64,000 nt of DNA from Candidatus Blochmannia vicinus (GCA_030020825.1 CP125213.1:124001-188000), one strand, 5' to 3'. Positions 1-12,150 are shown, numbered from the stretch's first letter. Program-made: numbers and translations. The notes: a model not told the origin generated them from the letters alone.

Positions 1-91
1 AAATATATATTATATAACAAATATCAAGTACTGATATGATTTTATATCGCAGCACATATATATAAAGTAATTATATTTGATAACACATAAT

Positions 92-124
92 TATTATTTA
101 ATTACTACTAGTAATTAAATAATA
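92..124. repeat. AT-rich perfect inverted repeat downstream of tldD
   Basis: Two 16-bp perfect arms (92-107 and 109-124) are separated by a single base. It lies 10 bp beyond the tldD stop, so on the minus strand it would form the 3' end hairpin of the tldD mRNA. It has no GC-rich stem or clear U tract, so it is not a classical Rho-independent terminator, but a 3'-end role is plausible. The first 134 bases hold nothing else I recognise. Confidence 0.6.
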
Positions 125-134
125 TATAAATTAA

Positions 135-1610
135 CTAGTTGGTCCCTCCAACAGTAATTTTATTTAATTTTATTGTCGGTTGACCTACTCCAACTGGTAT
201 ACTTTGTCCGTTTTTTATACATGTTCCTATTCCTTTATCTAAAGATAAATCATTTCCAACCATAGAAATATTTTTCATTATTTCTATTCCTGATCCTATT
301 AAAGTGGCTCCTTTTATAGATTTTGTTATATGACCTTTTTCAATTAAAAAAGCTTCAGATGCAGAAAATACAAATTTTCCCGATGTAATATCTACTTGCC
401 CCCCATCAAAATTTGAAGCATATACTCCGTAATCTACACTGTTAATAATTTCTTCAGGAGTTGATTGGCCTGCTAGCATATAAGTATTAGTCATGCGTGG
501 CATAGGTAAAGTAGCGTAAGATTCACGCCTACCATTTCCTGTTGAATCGCATCCCATTAGTTTAGCATTTAATTTATCTTGCATATATCCTACTAGAATA
601 CCATTTTTAATTAAAATATTATATTGACCAGGAACCCCTTCATCATCAATAGTTAAGGATCCACGTAATTCTTTTAGTGTTGCATCATCTACTATTGTAC
701 ATAATTCAGATGCTACTACGTTCCCAATTTTGTTAGTAAATACAGAACTACCTCGTCTATTGAAATCTCCTTCTAGTCCATGGCCTACTGCTTCATGTAA
801 TAAAATACCGGGCCAACCTGATCCTAAAACTACTGTCATCACTCCTGCTGGAGCTGCTATAGATTCAAGATTAATTAGTCCCATTCGGACAGCATCTCTT
901 GCCCAGTGGTCGGCTTTCGTGTCTCCTTCTATAATGGAACTAAAAAAATCATATCCAAATCTTCCACCACCACCACTTATTCCTTGTTCTCGTTTTCCGT
1001 TCTGTTCTACTTGTACTAATATAGATAAGCGCACTAATGGTCGAATATCAGCGGCTAAAGTACCATCTGTAGCTGTTACTAAAATTTGTTCATAAACACC
1101 TGATAAATTGGCATTAACTTTTTGTACTCTAGAATCAGTAGTTCGCGCTATTTTATCTATTCTCATTAATAATTCAATTTTTTCTTCTTTAGATACGCTA
1201 GATAATGGATTTATATAGGAATATATGGGTGGGTAAGTATATTGATGAGTAGAACGAACATATTTGTGTTTAGGAGCAACAACAACGGTATTATTACAGT
1301 GACGTTTATTAGTAATGCTAGTAGCAGCTTTCATGCTACATATCAATGCATCTAAAGTTAATTGATCGGTGTAAGCAAACCCTGTTTGCTCACCTGTAAT
1401 TACTCGTATGCCAGCACCTTGATCTATAGCATAAGATCCAGATCTTATAATACTATCTTCAAGAGTCCATGTTTCGTGAAAACACGATTGAAAATAAAGA
1501 TCCGCATAATCTACTTGAAATTTTTCTGTCATATTTAATAAATATGATAGATCATCATGTTGTAATTTATTGGGTGCGAGTAATTGTTCGCTAACAATAT
1601 CTAAATTCAT
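135..1610 (-). CDS. tldD: Metalloprotease TldD
   Basis: TldD is the zinc-protease subunit of the TldD/TldE (PmbA) cytoplasmic heterodimer that degrades unfolded peptides and, in E. coli, matures microcin B17 and affects CcdA stability. The 491-residue protein is slightly longer than the E. coli protein (about 481). It carries the family HExxxH signature as [11 protein letters not shown] near residue 270, followed by the conserved glycine-rich C-terminal half. Its partner tldE is not in this window. In E. coli, tldD is separated from mreD by yhdP, rng and maf. Here those genes are gone and about 485 non-coding bases remain. The gene is intact, and retention in a reduced genome suggests a general proteostasis role (inference). 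Confidence 0.95.
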   Translation of the reverse strand: MNLDIVSEQLLAPNKLQHDDLSYLLNMTEKFQVDYADLYFQSCFHETWTLEDSIIRSGSYAIDQGAGIRVITGEQTGFAYTDQLTLDALICSMKAATSITNKRHCNNTVVVAPKHKYVRSTHQYTYPPIYSYINPLSSVSKEEKIELLMRIDKIARTTDSRVQKVNANLSGVYEQILVTATDGTLAADIRPLVRLSILVQVEQNGKREQGISGGGGRFGYDFFSSIIEGDTKADHWARDAVRMGLINLESIAAPAGVMTVVLGSGWPGILLHEAVGHGLEGDFNRRGSSVFTNKIGNVVASELCTIVDDATLKELRGSLTIDDEGVPGQYNILIKNGILVGYMQDKLNAKLMGCDSTGNGRRESYATLPMPRMTNTYMLAGQSTPEEIINSVDYGVYASNFDGGQVDITSGKFVFSASEAFLIEKGHITKSIKGATLIGSGIEIMKNISMVGNDLSLDKGIGTCIKNGQSIPVGVGQPTIKLNKITVGGTN

Positions 1611-2095
1611 ATAACTCCTATTGATACTATCAGATTAATGTTCTATATAACCACAATTTATTAATATATTCAAACTTTATATTATTTCATTTTCTATTAA
1701 TTTTTAGCATAACTTTTTTATTAAATATTAATTTTAAGTTTATAGTTTTTAATTTAGTTTATGCATTTAATTACGATGTTTGGAGATGTAAGTTTTATAT
1801 TAATTCGAATACCTTATTTTTATTAAAACCTATAAATCTTATTCTCAGTATACTGTATTTTGGAAGATTAAATAACATTTTTAAAAATATTGTTATTTGT
1901 TATGATTAAATATATATATATGCGTATATTTAATAATTTTAATTAATGTTTTAAAGTAAAAATATCTATAATTTGATAAGTTAATTCAAAGTTTATATAG
2001 ATTAATTTCAAGGATTGTTTATTTATAACAGAGATTCGGTATTTAGTTACTCTTAATAGTAGTTGAAATAGTATTTCAAGCAGTATTGTTGTATA
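1611..2095. other. Non-coding remnant between tldD and mreD
   Basis: No ORF, tRNA or strong promoter is visible. In E. coli this interval holds yhdP, rng and maf, so this is probably eroded DNA from those genes. It contains a small perfect inverted repeat, 8-bp arms with a one-base centre (2063-2079), and an AT microsatellite-like stretch near 1911-1930. Any tldD promoter should lie at the low-coordinate end, but I cannot assign one with confidence. Confidence 0.5.
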
Positions 2096-2575
2096 TTAAT
2101 TTCGACGAATTTTTCGCATCAAAAAAATTAAAAATGGCCATGATCCTCCATCTAATAAACAATTCCAAAATATTTCTGGTGTAGTAATAAATACTTTAAT
2201 CATTAAAAATTTTACTAAAAATATAATACTTTGATTAATAAATGAAAGAAATGTCACAATAAAAGATTGCTGCCAAATGGATACATACCTAAAGCAGTGA
2301 ATATTTCGTGTTGCTAAATACGCGAGGATGCTTAGAGATAAAGAGTGTATCCCTAAAGTAGATCCCAGAACTATATCTGTTATTAACCCCAAAATAAATC
2401 CAGTGCCTATGCTTACTTGATTTGGAAGTACTGTGATCCAATGAATTAATAATATCATTATCCAAGACGGTTGCATCCACCATATTTGTAGTGAAAAGGG
2501 AATTATTTGTAACGTAATTGCAACCATAAAGGAACTATACACCATCCATAGTTTATAACCATAAAATTTATGCAT
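2096..2575 (-). CDS. mreD: Rod shape-determining protein MreD
   Basis: MreD is a small polytopic inner-membrane protein of the elongasome that links MreB/MreC to lateral-wall synthesis. The 159-residue sequence is nearly the E. coli length (162) and is built of about five hydrophobic segments. Family stretches such as GTGFILGLITDIVLGSTLG in the middle and WPFLIFLMRKIR near the C terminus are recognisable. It is the last gene of an mreB-mreC-mreD cluster read on the minus strand, with a 47-bp gap after mreC. Identification rests on synteny plus clear similarity, and no disabling change is seen. Confidence 0.93.
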   Translation of the reverse strand: MHKFYGYKLWMVYSSFMVAITLQIIPFSLQIWWMQPSWIMILLIHWITVLPNQVSIGTGFILGLITDIVLGSTLGIHSLSLSILAYLATRNIHCFRYVSIWQQSFIVTFLSFINQSIIFLVKFLMIKVFITTPEIFWNCLLDGGSWPFLIFLMRKIRRN

Positions 2576-2622
2576 TTTTATGCATTACTTTTATTTAAAT
2601 ATTCTTAGATTCAATGTTATTA

Positions 2623-3438
2623 TTACTCCCAAATTAATATTGCATAACGTAAGCATTGTAATTTAACTGTTGGATGCGCTCGAATGACAGTAAAATCTTG
2701 CTCTGGTTTTACCATTATATTGGATACTGTTGCTACTGGATATCCTTCTGGGAAACGGCCATCTAATCCAGATGTTACTAATGTATCGCCGATGCATATG
2801 TCAATATTTCCTGGATATTCTGCACGTAAATCTGTGTTATATCCGCAACCCATTAAAATAAAACGGATATTGTTTCGTTTTATTTGTACAGGTAGAGCAT
2901 GTTTAGGATTACAAATTAACATAACTCGGCTACTAAATGTATTAGTAGAAACTACTTGTCCTATTATTCCCGTATCAGTGATAACTGGTTGTCCTATATA
3001 GACATCGTTATTTGTTCCTTGACTTATAAGAACTTGATTGTCGTATGGATCTGTGTTAACAAAAAGAATTTTAGTAATTATTTTTCGTTTATTATAACAT
3101 AGCGGAGAGTGAAGTAACTTACGTAATTTTCTATTTTCTTGTTTATATTGATCTATTAATAATAATTCACTGTTTTTTAAAAATAATTCCTGACGTAATG
3201 TATGATTTTCTAATATTAATTTATTAGACTCTTTTAATGTTTTTGAAACATAATCGAATATATAGCGTGGTTTATCGCATAAGAAATACAATAAATAAAC
3301 AGAATTTTCTACGTAGTTTTTAAACTGAAGGAACATATTTAATTTTCCATCAGCAATAATTATAATAGTAGACATAATGATTGCTAAAAATAAACGTAAC
3401 TCTAAATAGGGAAATTTATTACTTATAGCACTATACAT
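2623..3438 (-). CDS. mreC: Rod shape-determining protein MreC (short C terminus)
   Basis: MreC is the bitopic inner-membrane scaffold of the elongasome, with a periplasmic beta domain that contacts PBP2. The sequence has an N-terminal membrane helix (LRLFLAIIMSTIIIIAD), then a coiled coil (ENHTLRQELFLKNSELLLIDQYKQEN), then the beta domain with GQPVITDTGIIGQVV and TSGLDGRFPEGYP. I chose the ATG at 3438 because it has an AAAGG-type ribosome site and aligns with the E. coli start. An in-frame ATG at 3480 has no such site. The protein stops just after the beta domain (LRYAILIWE), so the roughly 90-residue low-complexity tail of E. coli MreC is absent. That tail is poorly conserved, so function is probably kept. 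Confidence 0.93.
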   Translation of the reverse strand: MYSAISNKFPYLELRLFLAIIMSTIIIIADGKLNMFLQFKNYVENSVYLLYFLCDKPRYIFDYVSKTLKESNKLILENHTLRQELFLKNSELLLIDQYKQENRKLRKLLHSPLCYNKRKIITKILFVNTDPYDNQVLISQGTNNDVYIGQPVITDTGIIGQVVSTNTFSSRVMLICNPKHALPVQIKRNNIRFILMGCGYNTDLRAEYPGNIDICIGDTLVTSGLDGRFPEGYPVATVSNIMVKPEQDFTVIRAHPTVKLQCLRYAILIWE

Positions 3439-3558
3439 AAGATTAATACCTTTGACTCCAATGATATGTATTGAACACATTACAAAGGAAATATAATTTC
3501 ACTTATATGATTTTATCAACTGAAAATATATAGTTCATTCATAGTGATAGTTTTAAAA

Positions 3559-5298
<1,740 letters not shown>

Positions 5299-5757
5299 AT
5301 GATAAATAAATTTCGTATTTTGTTAATAAATGGACCCAATTTAAATTTATTAGGTACACGTGAACCACATATTTATGGTGATAAAACCTTATCTGATATT
5401 ATCGTAAGTTTGTATAAAACATCTGATTCTTTAGGTATGCATATGGATCATTTTCAATCCAATGCAGAACATGAATTGATTAATTATGTACATAAAAGTT
5501 ACAATAATGCAGATTTTATGATAATCAATCCTGCAGCTTTTACTCATACTAGTATAGCGTTACGAGATGCAATTTTGTCCGTAAACATTTCTTTTATAGA
5601 AATTCATCTTTCTAATATATATACAAGGGAAAAATTCAGATATCGTTCATATTTATCTGATATCGCTCTTGGGGTGATTTGTGGATTTGGAGTACATGGA
5701 TACCATTTTGCTTTACATATGGCGTATAAATATTTATCTAAAAAAATTAATAAGTAA
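5299..5757 (+). CDS. aroQ: 3-dehydroquinate dehydratase, type II
   Basis: AroQ is the cytoplasmic third step of the shikimate pathway, converting 3-dehydroquinate to 3-dehydroshikimate toward aromatic amino acids. The start was placed at the ATG giving [16 protein letters not shown], which aligns with the E. coli N terminus. A GTG at 5290 is in frame but less likely. Type II signatures are present: [12 protein letters not shown] with the catalytic-loop region, [15 protein letters not shown], and [14 protein letters not shown] containing the catalytic His. It is 152 residues long, as expected. It sits 21 bp before accB, the same order as in enterobacteria, where the genes are cotranscribed. 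Aromatic amino acid supply fits a nutritional symbiont. Confidence 0.96.
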   Translation: MINKFRILLINGPNLNLLGTREPHIYGDKTLSDIIVSLYKTSDSLGMHMDHFQSNAEHELINYVHKSYNNADFMIINPAAFTHTSIALRDAILSVNISFIEIHLSNIYTREKFRYRSYLSDIALGVICGFGVHGYHFALHMAYKYLSKKINK

Positions 5758-5778
5758 TATATTAAACATAGGTTTTCT

Positions 5779-6231
5779 ATGGATATTCGTAAAATTAAAA
5801 AATTAATCGCATTAATTGAATCATCTAATATTTCTAAGTTAGAAATTTATGAAGGAAATAAAATAGTACGTATTACTCGCTCTGAGTCTAACATATCATC
5901 TCCTTCAACATGTTTACCTATGACAAAGAATTCAGAAAAACCAATATGTACTTCAAATATAGAAACGAACTATAAAGATATTAAATTAGTAGACAGTGGA
6001 CATGTTATACGTTCACCAATGGTAGGTATTTTTTATATTACTCCTAGTCCAGATTCTAATCCATTTATATCAATAGGACAGACAGTTGAAGTTGGAGATA
6101 CTTTATGTATTGTTGAAGCCATGAAAGTTATGAATCAAATTCAATCAGATAAATCAGGTATAGTAAAAGCAATTTTACTTGATAATGGGCAACCAGTTGA
6201 ATTTAATGAACCATTACTTATTATCAAATAA
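5779..6231 (+). CDS. accB: Biotin carboxyl carrier protein of acetyl-CoA carboxylase
   Basis: AccB (BCCP) carries the biotin that shuttles CO2 between biotin carboxylase (AccC) and the AccA/AccD carboxyltransferase in malonyl-CoA synthesis. The 150-residue protein has an N-terminal [14 protein letters not shown] helix, a variable linker, and a C-terminal biotinyl domain. The biotin-accepting lysine is Lys116 within EAMKVMNQI. The linker is Ser/Thr/Pro-rich but lacks the long Ala/Pro tract of E. coli. It is followed by accC 10 bp downstream, and the aroQ-accB-accC operon is preserved. Confidence 0.97.
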   Translation: MDIRKIKKLIALIESSNISKLEIYEGNKIVRITRSESNISSPSTCLPMTKNSEKPICTSNIETNYKDIKLVDSGHVIRSPMVGIFYITPSPDSNPFISIGQTVEVGDTLCIVEAMKVMNQIQSDKSGIVKAILLDNGQPVEFNEPLLIIK

Positions 6232-6241
6232 TGAGAATAGA

Positions 6242-7597
6242 ATGTTAGATAAAATTGTCATTGCAAATCGAGGAGAAATAGCACTACGCATCTTACGTGC
6301 GTGTAAAGAATTAGGAATAAAGACAGTGGCTGTCTACTCAACTATAGATCGTGATTTAAAACATGTGCTTTTAGCAGATGAAACTATTTGTATAGGTCCT
6401 CCACCTGCAATAAATAGTTATTTAAACATTCCAGCTATTATTTCAGCTGCAGAAATTACTGGATCATCAGGAATTCATCCTGGTTATGGATTTTTGTCAG
6501 AAGATGCTAATTTTGCAGAACAAGTAGAGCGTTCTGGTTTTGTTTTTATTGGACCATGTTCAGAAACTATTCGTTTAATGGGAAATAAAATATCTGCTAT
6601 AGATATTATGAAAAAATCAGGGGTTATGACTGTTCCAAGTTGGAATTATGAACTTAATAAGAATATAAATGATAATTTTTCTAATTTTTCATATCAGAAT
6701 TTACATATTAATTATCCAATTATTATAAAATCTGCTCATGGAGGAGGAGGCCGAGGCATGTGTGTAGTGAGAAAAGAATCAGATTTACAAGATGCTATAC
6801 GTATGATGCGATTGGAATCAAAAAATATGTTTAATAATGATTCTATTTATATAGAGCAATATTTGGAAAATCCAAGACACATAGAGATACAGATTTTATC
6901 TGATGGTAAAGGAAATATAATTTATCTGACAGAACGAGATTGTTCTATACAAAGGAGACGCCAAAAAATAGTAGAGGAAACTCCCGCATTAGGTATTAGC
7001 TCTAAAATGCAGCAATATATAGGGGAAAGTTGCGTGCGGGTTTGTTACAGTATTGGGTATCGCGGAGTAGGCACATTTGAATTTTTATATGAAAATGGTG
7101 AATTCTTTTTCATAGAAATGAATACTCGCATTCAAGTTGAGCATCCGATTACAGAAATGGTTACCGGAATAGATCTCATTAAAGAGCAATTAAAAATTGC
7201 TTCTGGATATACATTAGATATTAAACAACATACTGTTAAATCTGTAGGACATGCTATAGAATGTCGTATAAATGCTGAAGATTCGTATAGTTTTATACCT
7301 AGTTCGGGACGTATTACTAGGTTTCATGCGCCTGGAGGATTAGGTGTACGTTGGGAATCTCATATTTATTCTGGATACTCAGTGCCATCTTATTATGATT
7401 CAATGATAGGAAAATTAATTTGTTTTGGAGAAACACGCGGTATAGCCGTTGCTCGAATGAAAAATGCATTATCTGAATTAATTATTGATGGTATTAATAC
7501 TAATATTGAATTACAATTAAAAATTGTGACTGATGAATCATTTCAAAAAGGCAATAATATTAATGTTCATTATTTAGAAAATAAATTTAATATATAG
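6242..7597 (+). CDS. accC: Biotin carboxylase subunit of acetyl-CoA carboxylase
   Basis: AccC is the ATP-grasp enzyme that carboxylates the biotin on AccB. The frame is open from 6179, but the ATG at 6242 gives [20 protein letters not shown], aligning exactly with E. coli AccC, and leaves a short gap after accB. The protein has 451 residues against 449. The biotin carboxylase N-terminal domain is followed by the ATP-grasp glycine loop [11 protein letters not shown], the metal-site region [18 protein letters not shown] and the C-terminal domain beginning near [12 protein letters not shown]. AccA is in this window at 12200-13159. AccD is not, so the complex also needs a gene elsewhere. Confidence 0.98.
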   Translation: MLDKIVIANRGEIALRILRACKELGIKTVAVYSTIDRDLKHVLLADETICIGPPPAINSYLNIPAIISAAEITGSSGIHPGYGFLSEDANFAEQVERSGFVFIGPCSETIRLMGNKISAIDIMKKSGVMTVPSWNYELNKNINDNFSNFSYQNLHINYPIIIKSAHGGGGRGMCVVRKESDLQDAIRMMRLESKNMFNNDSIYIEQYLENPRHIEIQILSDGKGNIIYLTERDCSIQRRRQKIVEETPALGISSKMQQYIGESCVRVCYSIGYRGVGTFEFLYENGEFFFIEMNTRIQVEHPITEMVTGIDLIKEQLKIASGYTLDIKQHTVKSVGHAIECRINAEDSYSFIPSSGRITRFHAPGGLGVRWESHIYSGYSVPSYYDSMIGKLICFGETRGIAVARMKNALSELIIDGINTNIELQLKIVTDESFQKGNNINVHYLENKFNI

Positions 7598-7608
7598 ATA
7601 TAAGATAA

Positions 7609-7624
7609 ATAAGACAAGTCTTAT
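7609..7624. terminator. Possible bidirectional terminator between accC and gmhB
   Basis: A 7-bp perfect dyad (ATAAGAC / GTCTTAT with a 2-base centre) starts 12 bases after the accC stop, between two convergent genes. The stem is short and no strong U tract follows, so the call is tentative. The interval is also a junction between two blocks that are far apart in E. coli. Confidence 0.3.
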
Positions 7625-7743
7625 ATAAAAGTGGTTGTTGGTTTTAATTCTAAATAAAAAGGGTGTGTGTTAAGTCTTTAAGTATAGGGAACAGTGTAAT
7701 TAAATAAACCAAATAAAATGTAAAAAAAAGATTATAAACCGGG

Positions 7744-8313
7744 TTATATTGTTTTTATATTTTTATGTGTTGTTATCATATTTGGTAGGAATGCTAAGCT
7801 TTTTATAATCCAAGTTGCTATATTTTTGGATTTTTTTGTTGTTTCTTTTCCGCTACATACTAATACGTTAGTCCCAATACCTGCTGATTGTCCTGCTAAC
7901 ATATCATTTTCAGTATCTCCTACCATATAAGAATTATTCATATTGATATTGAAACGTTGTTTTGCATCTAATAACATGCCTGGGTTAGGTTTGCGGCATA
8001 AACAGATTTTTTTAAATTTTTTTACTATTCCTTTCGAATGGTGTGGGCAAAAATAAATAGCATCTATATATACATGATATAATCTCAGATAAAAAATCAT
8101 CCATTTTGTTAGCAACAAAAAGTCATGTTTAGTAAATAAACCTCGTGCTATTCCGGATTGGTTAGTAACTATAATTAAAAAAAAATTCATTTTTTTTAAA
8201 ATTATCATTGCATCTATAACATTTTCGATGAAAAAAAAATTATTAATGTTATGTACATAATGTTTGTCTACATTAATTGTACCATCTCGGTCCATAAATA
8301 TAGCATTATTCAT
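7744..8313 (-). CDS. gmhB: D-glycero-beta-D-manno-heptose-1,7-bisphosphate 7-phosphatase
   Basis: GmhB is a HAD-superfamily phosphatase making heptose-1-phosphate for the ADP-heptose of LPS inner core. The 189-residue protein is about the E. coli length (191). Visible motifs are the HAD nucleophile DRDGT at the N terminus, VTNQSG (motif II), the zinc-binding cluster CPHH...CLCRKPNPG, and GDTENDMLAG (motif IV). A9 and T8 homopolymers within it are in frame. It is convergent with accC and divergent from proS. Retention implies that a heptose-containing LPS is still made, consistent with the lpx genes further along. Confidence 0.95.
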   Translation of the reverse strand: MNNAIFMDRDGTINVDKHYVHNINNFFFIENVIDAMIILKKMNFFLIIVTNQSGIARGLFTKHDFLLLTKWMIFYLRLYHVYIDAIYFCPHHSKGIVKKFKKICLCRKPNPGMLLDAKQRFNINMNNSYMVGDTENDMLAGQSAGIGTNVLVCSGKETTKKSKNIATWIIKSLAFLPNMITTHKNIKTI

Positions 8314-8592
8314 ATTTTTATTTTATATATATTTTGTAGTTATAAATGTGTATTTAATAAATGTCGTTAAAAAATTTATATTATTCTAATTCTAACGTAT
8401 AATTATATATTCTATTTTAGAATACTGGGCGACATGGTATACAAATATTTTATCATAAGTATATTGTTATATTTATTCTATAAAATAGTAAAATTTTGTA
8501 ATCAAATGTCATAGTATATATAAATATACTAATTTTTTATTATTTGTTGTTATTAATAATGATAATAAAATCTTTCATATTAGGCAATGATA

Positions 8593-10329
8593 ATGCGTAC
8601 CAGTCAATATTTGTTAGCTACTCTTAAAGAAGCACCTAAAAGTTGTAAAGCAATTAGTCATCAATTAATGTTACGAGCAGGATTAATCCGTCAAGTATCG
8701 TCTGGTCTTTATACTTGGTTGCCAACCGGTCTACGTGTATTACGAAGAATAGAAAATATCATTCGAGAGGAAATGAATAAAATTGGTGCTATTGAAATAT
8801 CTATGCCGATAGTTCAACCTGCAAAATTATGGAAAAAAAGCGGTCGTTGGATAGAGTATGGTACAGAATTATTACGTTTTAAAAATCGTAATAATCGAGA
8901 ATTTGTATTAGGTCCAACTCATGAAGAAATGATTTCTGAAATTATCTGTAAAGAAATAATGTTTTATAAACAGTTTCCATTAAATGTATATCAAATTCAT
9001 ACTAAATATCGAGATGAAGCGCGCCCTAGAGCTGGAATAATACGTGCTAGAGAATTTATTATGAAAGATGGATATTCTTTTCATGTAAGTCAAGAATCTC
9101 TTCAAAATACATATAACAACATGTACCAAATATATCATACGATTTTTAATCGAATTGGATTAAATTTTTGTGTTGTTCAGGCTGAATCTGGTAAGATCGG
9201 AGGAATATTATCTCATGAGTTTCAGGCATATTCTGAAAATGGTGAAGATAACATAGCAGTACCTATAATACTCGACAATTCAGGTGATTTTAAACTAAAG
9301 AATAACGCTTCTCCTATTAAAATACAACCAAAAATAGCTGTAGAAACTATGCGATTAATAGAAGCTCCTCATGTTAGTTCCATAGAAGAATTAATCAATC
9401 AATTTAATTTGTCTATACATCAAGTTGTGAAAACGATAATTGTTCGTGTTAAAAATAAATATATAAATAATTCTTGTTCTTTATTAGGATTAGTAATTCG
9501 AGCTGATCATCAGATTAGTTATGAAAAAATTGCGATGATTCCGGAAATATCGGTTCCTTTATCTTATATTAATCCAAAAGATATTTATGTACTGACTGGG
9601 GCGCATCCCAATTTGTTGGGAGCTATTAATTTATCTATACCATATATTGTAGATTATAATGTAGCTGTAATGAGTGATTTTGTCGCTGGATCTGATGTGA
9701 GCGGTAAGTATTTTTTTGGGGTGAATTGGAATCGTGATATACCTCTTCCAAAAGTAGCAGATTTACATGCAGTGTTACACAATAATTTATATGTTAATGA
9801 TAATAATATGTTATTGGTTCATAACTGTATTGAGATAGGACATATTTTTCAATTAGGACAAAAATACTCAAAATTAGGGCTTAGTTATATAAAAAAAAAT
9901 AATAAACATAATTTAATAGTAGAAATGGGATGTTATGGGATAGGGATCACTCGGATTATTGCTGTGATTATCGAACAAAATCATGATAAAAACGGAATTT
10001 TATGGCCGGAATCCATAGCTCCATTCAGATTAGCTATTATACCAATTGATATGTATCGTTCTGTTAATGTAAGAAATATTACAGAAAAAATTTATAAGCA
10101 ACTTTTATTTTCTATAGGGGTGGATATATTAGTTGATGATCGCAAAGAACATCCAGGGACAATGTTTGCTGATATAGATCTGATTGGAATACCACATATT
10201 ATCATTATTAGTGATCGTTGTTTAGCTAATCAGGAAGTAGAATATAAATATCGTAAAAAAAATGAGATTAAAAAAATTAAACTTGAAACATTAATACAAT
10301 ATTTGGTCAAAAAAATTGTTTATTTATGA
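8593..10329 (+). CDS. proS: Prolyl-tRNA synthetase
   Basis: ProS is a class II aminoacyl-tRNA synthetase charging tRNA-Pro in the cytoplasm. The ATG at 8593 is preferred over the one two codons earlier (8587), because it aligns with MRTSQYLL of E. coli and lies at proper distance from an AGG at 8582-8584. Class II motif 2 (TKYRDEARPRAGIIRAREFIMKD) and motif 3 (GCYGIGITRI) are intact. The central editing insertion domain, typical of the bacterial long form, spans roughly residues 225-405. The length is 578 residues against 572. The upstream 270 bp divergent from gmhB contains no gene. Confidence 0.97.
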   Translation: MRTSQYLLATLKEAPKSCKAISHQLMLRAGLIRQVSSGLYTWLPTGLRVLRRIENIIREEMNKIGAIEISMPIVQPAKLWKKSGRWIEYGTELLRFKNRNNREFVLGPTHEEMISEIICKEIMFYKQFPLNVYQIHTKYRDEARPRAGIIRAREFIMKDGYSFHVSQESLQNTYNNMYQIYHTIFNRIGLNFCVVQAESGKIGGILSHEFQAYSENGEDNIAVPIILDNSGDFKLKNNASPIKIQPKIAVETMRLIEAPHVSSIEELINQFNLSIHQVVKTIIVRVKNKYINNSCSLLGLVIRADHQISYEKIAMIPEISVPLSYINPKDIYVLTGAHPNLLGAINLSIPYIVDYNVAVMSDFVAGSDVSGKYFFGVNWNRDIPLPKVADLHAVLHNNLYVNDNNMLLVHNCIEIGHIFQLGQKYSKLGLSYIKKNNKHNLIVEMGCYGIGITRIIAVIIEQNHDKNGILWPESIAPFRLAIIPIDMYRSVNVRNITEKIYKQLLFSIGVDILVDDRKEHPGTMFADIDLIGIPHIIIISDRCLANQEVEYKYRKKNEIKKIKLETLIQYLVKKIVYL

Positions 10330-10524
10330 ATGTCTTACTAAGTTTTAATAATAAAGAAGTATTTATATCAAAATAAAATTTTTAGTAATATTACAGGCAT
10401 ATATGTTGTATATGATAGTGGTGATTTAGGCGAAATCAGGTAATTTATGTTTTAAAAGATAAATAAGTTTTTGTATCTTTATACTAGGATTTGTTATTTC
10501 CATTGTAATGGATAATAATTCATT
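10330..10524. other. Convergent gap proS / tilS
   Basis: About 195 bases lie between convergent genes, with no ORF. Only weak AT dyads are visible, and no convincing terminator is found. Confidence 0.4.
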
Positions 10525-12057
10525 TTATTTAAGGTAGTAATTAATACTATTTTTAAAAATTTTATAAAAGACAATGTCTTCTTGTAACCAAGATATTTTA
10601 CATGATATATTATTTTCGTTTGTGATCTTCCCGTTTTTAGTAATGAATATTCCTATAGCGGTAATCAAGGTTTTATTATAGAACAGTAAAGGAATACGAC
10701 TTCTTAACCATGGAGGTATTTTTAATTCTTGCCAAATTTTTTTTAAACTTCGACCACGATTTCTACCTATAATATGTAATAATCCATCTACATGCCCAAA
10801 AATAATTGATATTTTTTCATCAGATTTTGGAGCTTGAATGAAACAATGTGTTAATATTTTTTTAGATTTTTCAAAAATATTAGAAGTATTTAATGGAAAA
10901 TTTATGTTTAAGTTAGGATTTAGTATCTCTTTAGATAAAGATTCATTAAGTTTTAATGGTTGATATATTAACATGCCTAAGTTATTCGGTAATGCTATTG
11001 TGTTATGTATTATTTTCCAAGATAATGTAACTTTGTTTAAAGAAGATTTCATACTTATTGGTAAAATATATAATTTTTTTCGAAAACGACGACATAAGCA
11101 TGTATCTAATTGTAATATTGGAGTAGCATCCTTTCGGCTTAATACTACTTCTTTCCAGATGCGATTTATAAGTTGATAAGAAGGCATGTTTATAGAAAAG
11201 TTAGCTAACCAACGACGTAGTAAAGCATGTCTTTTTGGTATACTGCATTGGAATAATGGTCTAAATAATAAAGAACCATCTGATATGTCAATTAATTTCT
11301 GTAAAGATTCTGACAAAAGTTCATTTAATAAATCTTCTTGGTCTCTACATAACTGTGCAGTACGAGCAACAACTTGATTAAAACCAGGCCAACGTTGATA
11401 TAGTGATGGTAAAATTTTTGTACGTAAAAAATTACGGTCAAAACGCATATTTGTATTAGTATCATCTTCAATCCAAGTGAGATTATTGTTATGAGCATAT
11501 ATTTCTAATTGTTTACGAGAACAATCTAATAAAGGCCTTAATAATTTATGTTTATTAGCATATAAAGCATTTCTGGCTATGCCACTTAATCCAGCTGGAC
11601 CACTTCCTCTTTTTAAAGCAAGGAATAAACTTTCCACTTGGTCATTCATGTGATGTGCAGTTAAAAGTGTTTCTTCTGAATGTAAATGATTATACAGATT
11701 TTTATAACGAAGATTTCGAGCTAATTCTTCTATATTTCGTTGTTTATTTTTTGAATTATAACAATTAATATAAATTATAGAAAAAGGTATATTTCGTTTT
11801 TTACATTGTTCAGAGCAATGATTGGCCCAATTATTGGCATAATTACTAATACCATGATGTACATAAATTGCTCGCAAAATTAATGAAGACGATGTTAAGT
11901 TATGAGTACTGTTTTTTAAAGTTGTTAAAATATCTAGAAGTACTGTAGAATCTAGACCTCCACTGTAAGATAATAGTAATTTCTTATGTCCTATAAGACA
12001 ATTAGTTACTTTATGATATAACTTACAACCTTCTGGAAACGTATTTGTTGCGAACAT
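10525..12057 (-). CDS. tilS: tRNA(Ile)-lysidine synthase
   Basis: TilS modifies C34 of the AUA-decoding tRNA-Ile to lysidine using ATP and lysine, which is essential for reading AUA codons, abundant in this AT-rich genome. The N-terminal PP-loop ATPase motif SYSGGLDSTVLLD lies at about residues 30-42, followed by a HHMNDQVES motif and a substrate-binding region with GLSGIARN. The C-terminal domain contains GRNRGRSLKKIWQELKIPPWLRSRIPLL. At 510 residues it is longer than E. coli TilS (about 432), and the extra length is mostly in a poorly conserved stretch around residues 340-425. It lies downstream of accA, and ldcC and other genes between them in E. coli are absent. Confidence 0.95.
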   Translation of the reverse strand: MFATNTFPEGCKLYHKVTNCLIGHKKLLLSYSGGLDSTVLLDILTTLKNSTHNLTSSSLILRAIYVHHGISNYANNWANHCSEQCKKRNIPFSIIYINCYNSKNKQRNIEELARNLRYKNLYNHLHSEETLLTAHHMNDQVESLFLALKRGSGPAGLSGIARNALYANKHKLLRPLLDCSRKQLEIYAHNNNLTWIEDDTNTNMRFDRNFLRTKILPSLYQRWPGFNQVVARTAQLCRDQEDLLNELLSESLQKLIDISDGSLLFRPLFQCSIPKRHALLRRWLANFSINMPSYQLINRIWKEVVLSRKDATPILQLDTCLCRRFRKKLYILPISMKSSLNKVTLSWKIIHNTIALPNNLGMLIYQPLKLNESLSKEILNPNLNINFPLNTSNIFEKSKKILTHCFIQAPKSDEKISIIFGHVDGLLHIIGRNRGRSLKKIWQELKIPPWLRSRIPLLFYNKTLITAIGIFITKNGKITNENNISCKISWLQEDIVFYKIFKNSINYYLK

Positions 12058-12150
12058 AATTTTTATTAATATAGGTCATATGAAGTAGTAATGGCTTAAT
12101 AATTATAATAATGTATATGTTTAATATTTAGTTCTTGATGAATAATTTAT

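Noticed and set aside
730..1095. Plus-strand open frame of about 121 codons opposite tldD
   Set aside because: It is antisense to a strongly conserved gene, with no ribosome site or recognisable product. It is a shadow frame.
1906..1933. TTAAATATA...TATATTTAA dyad in the tldD-mreD gap
   Set aside because: Simple AT alternation. Such dyads are expected by chance at this composition.
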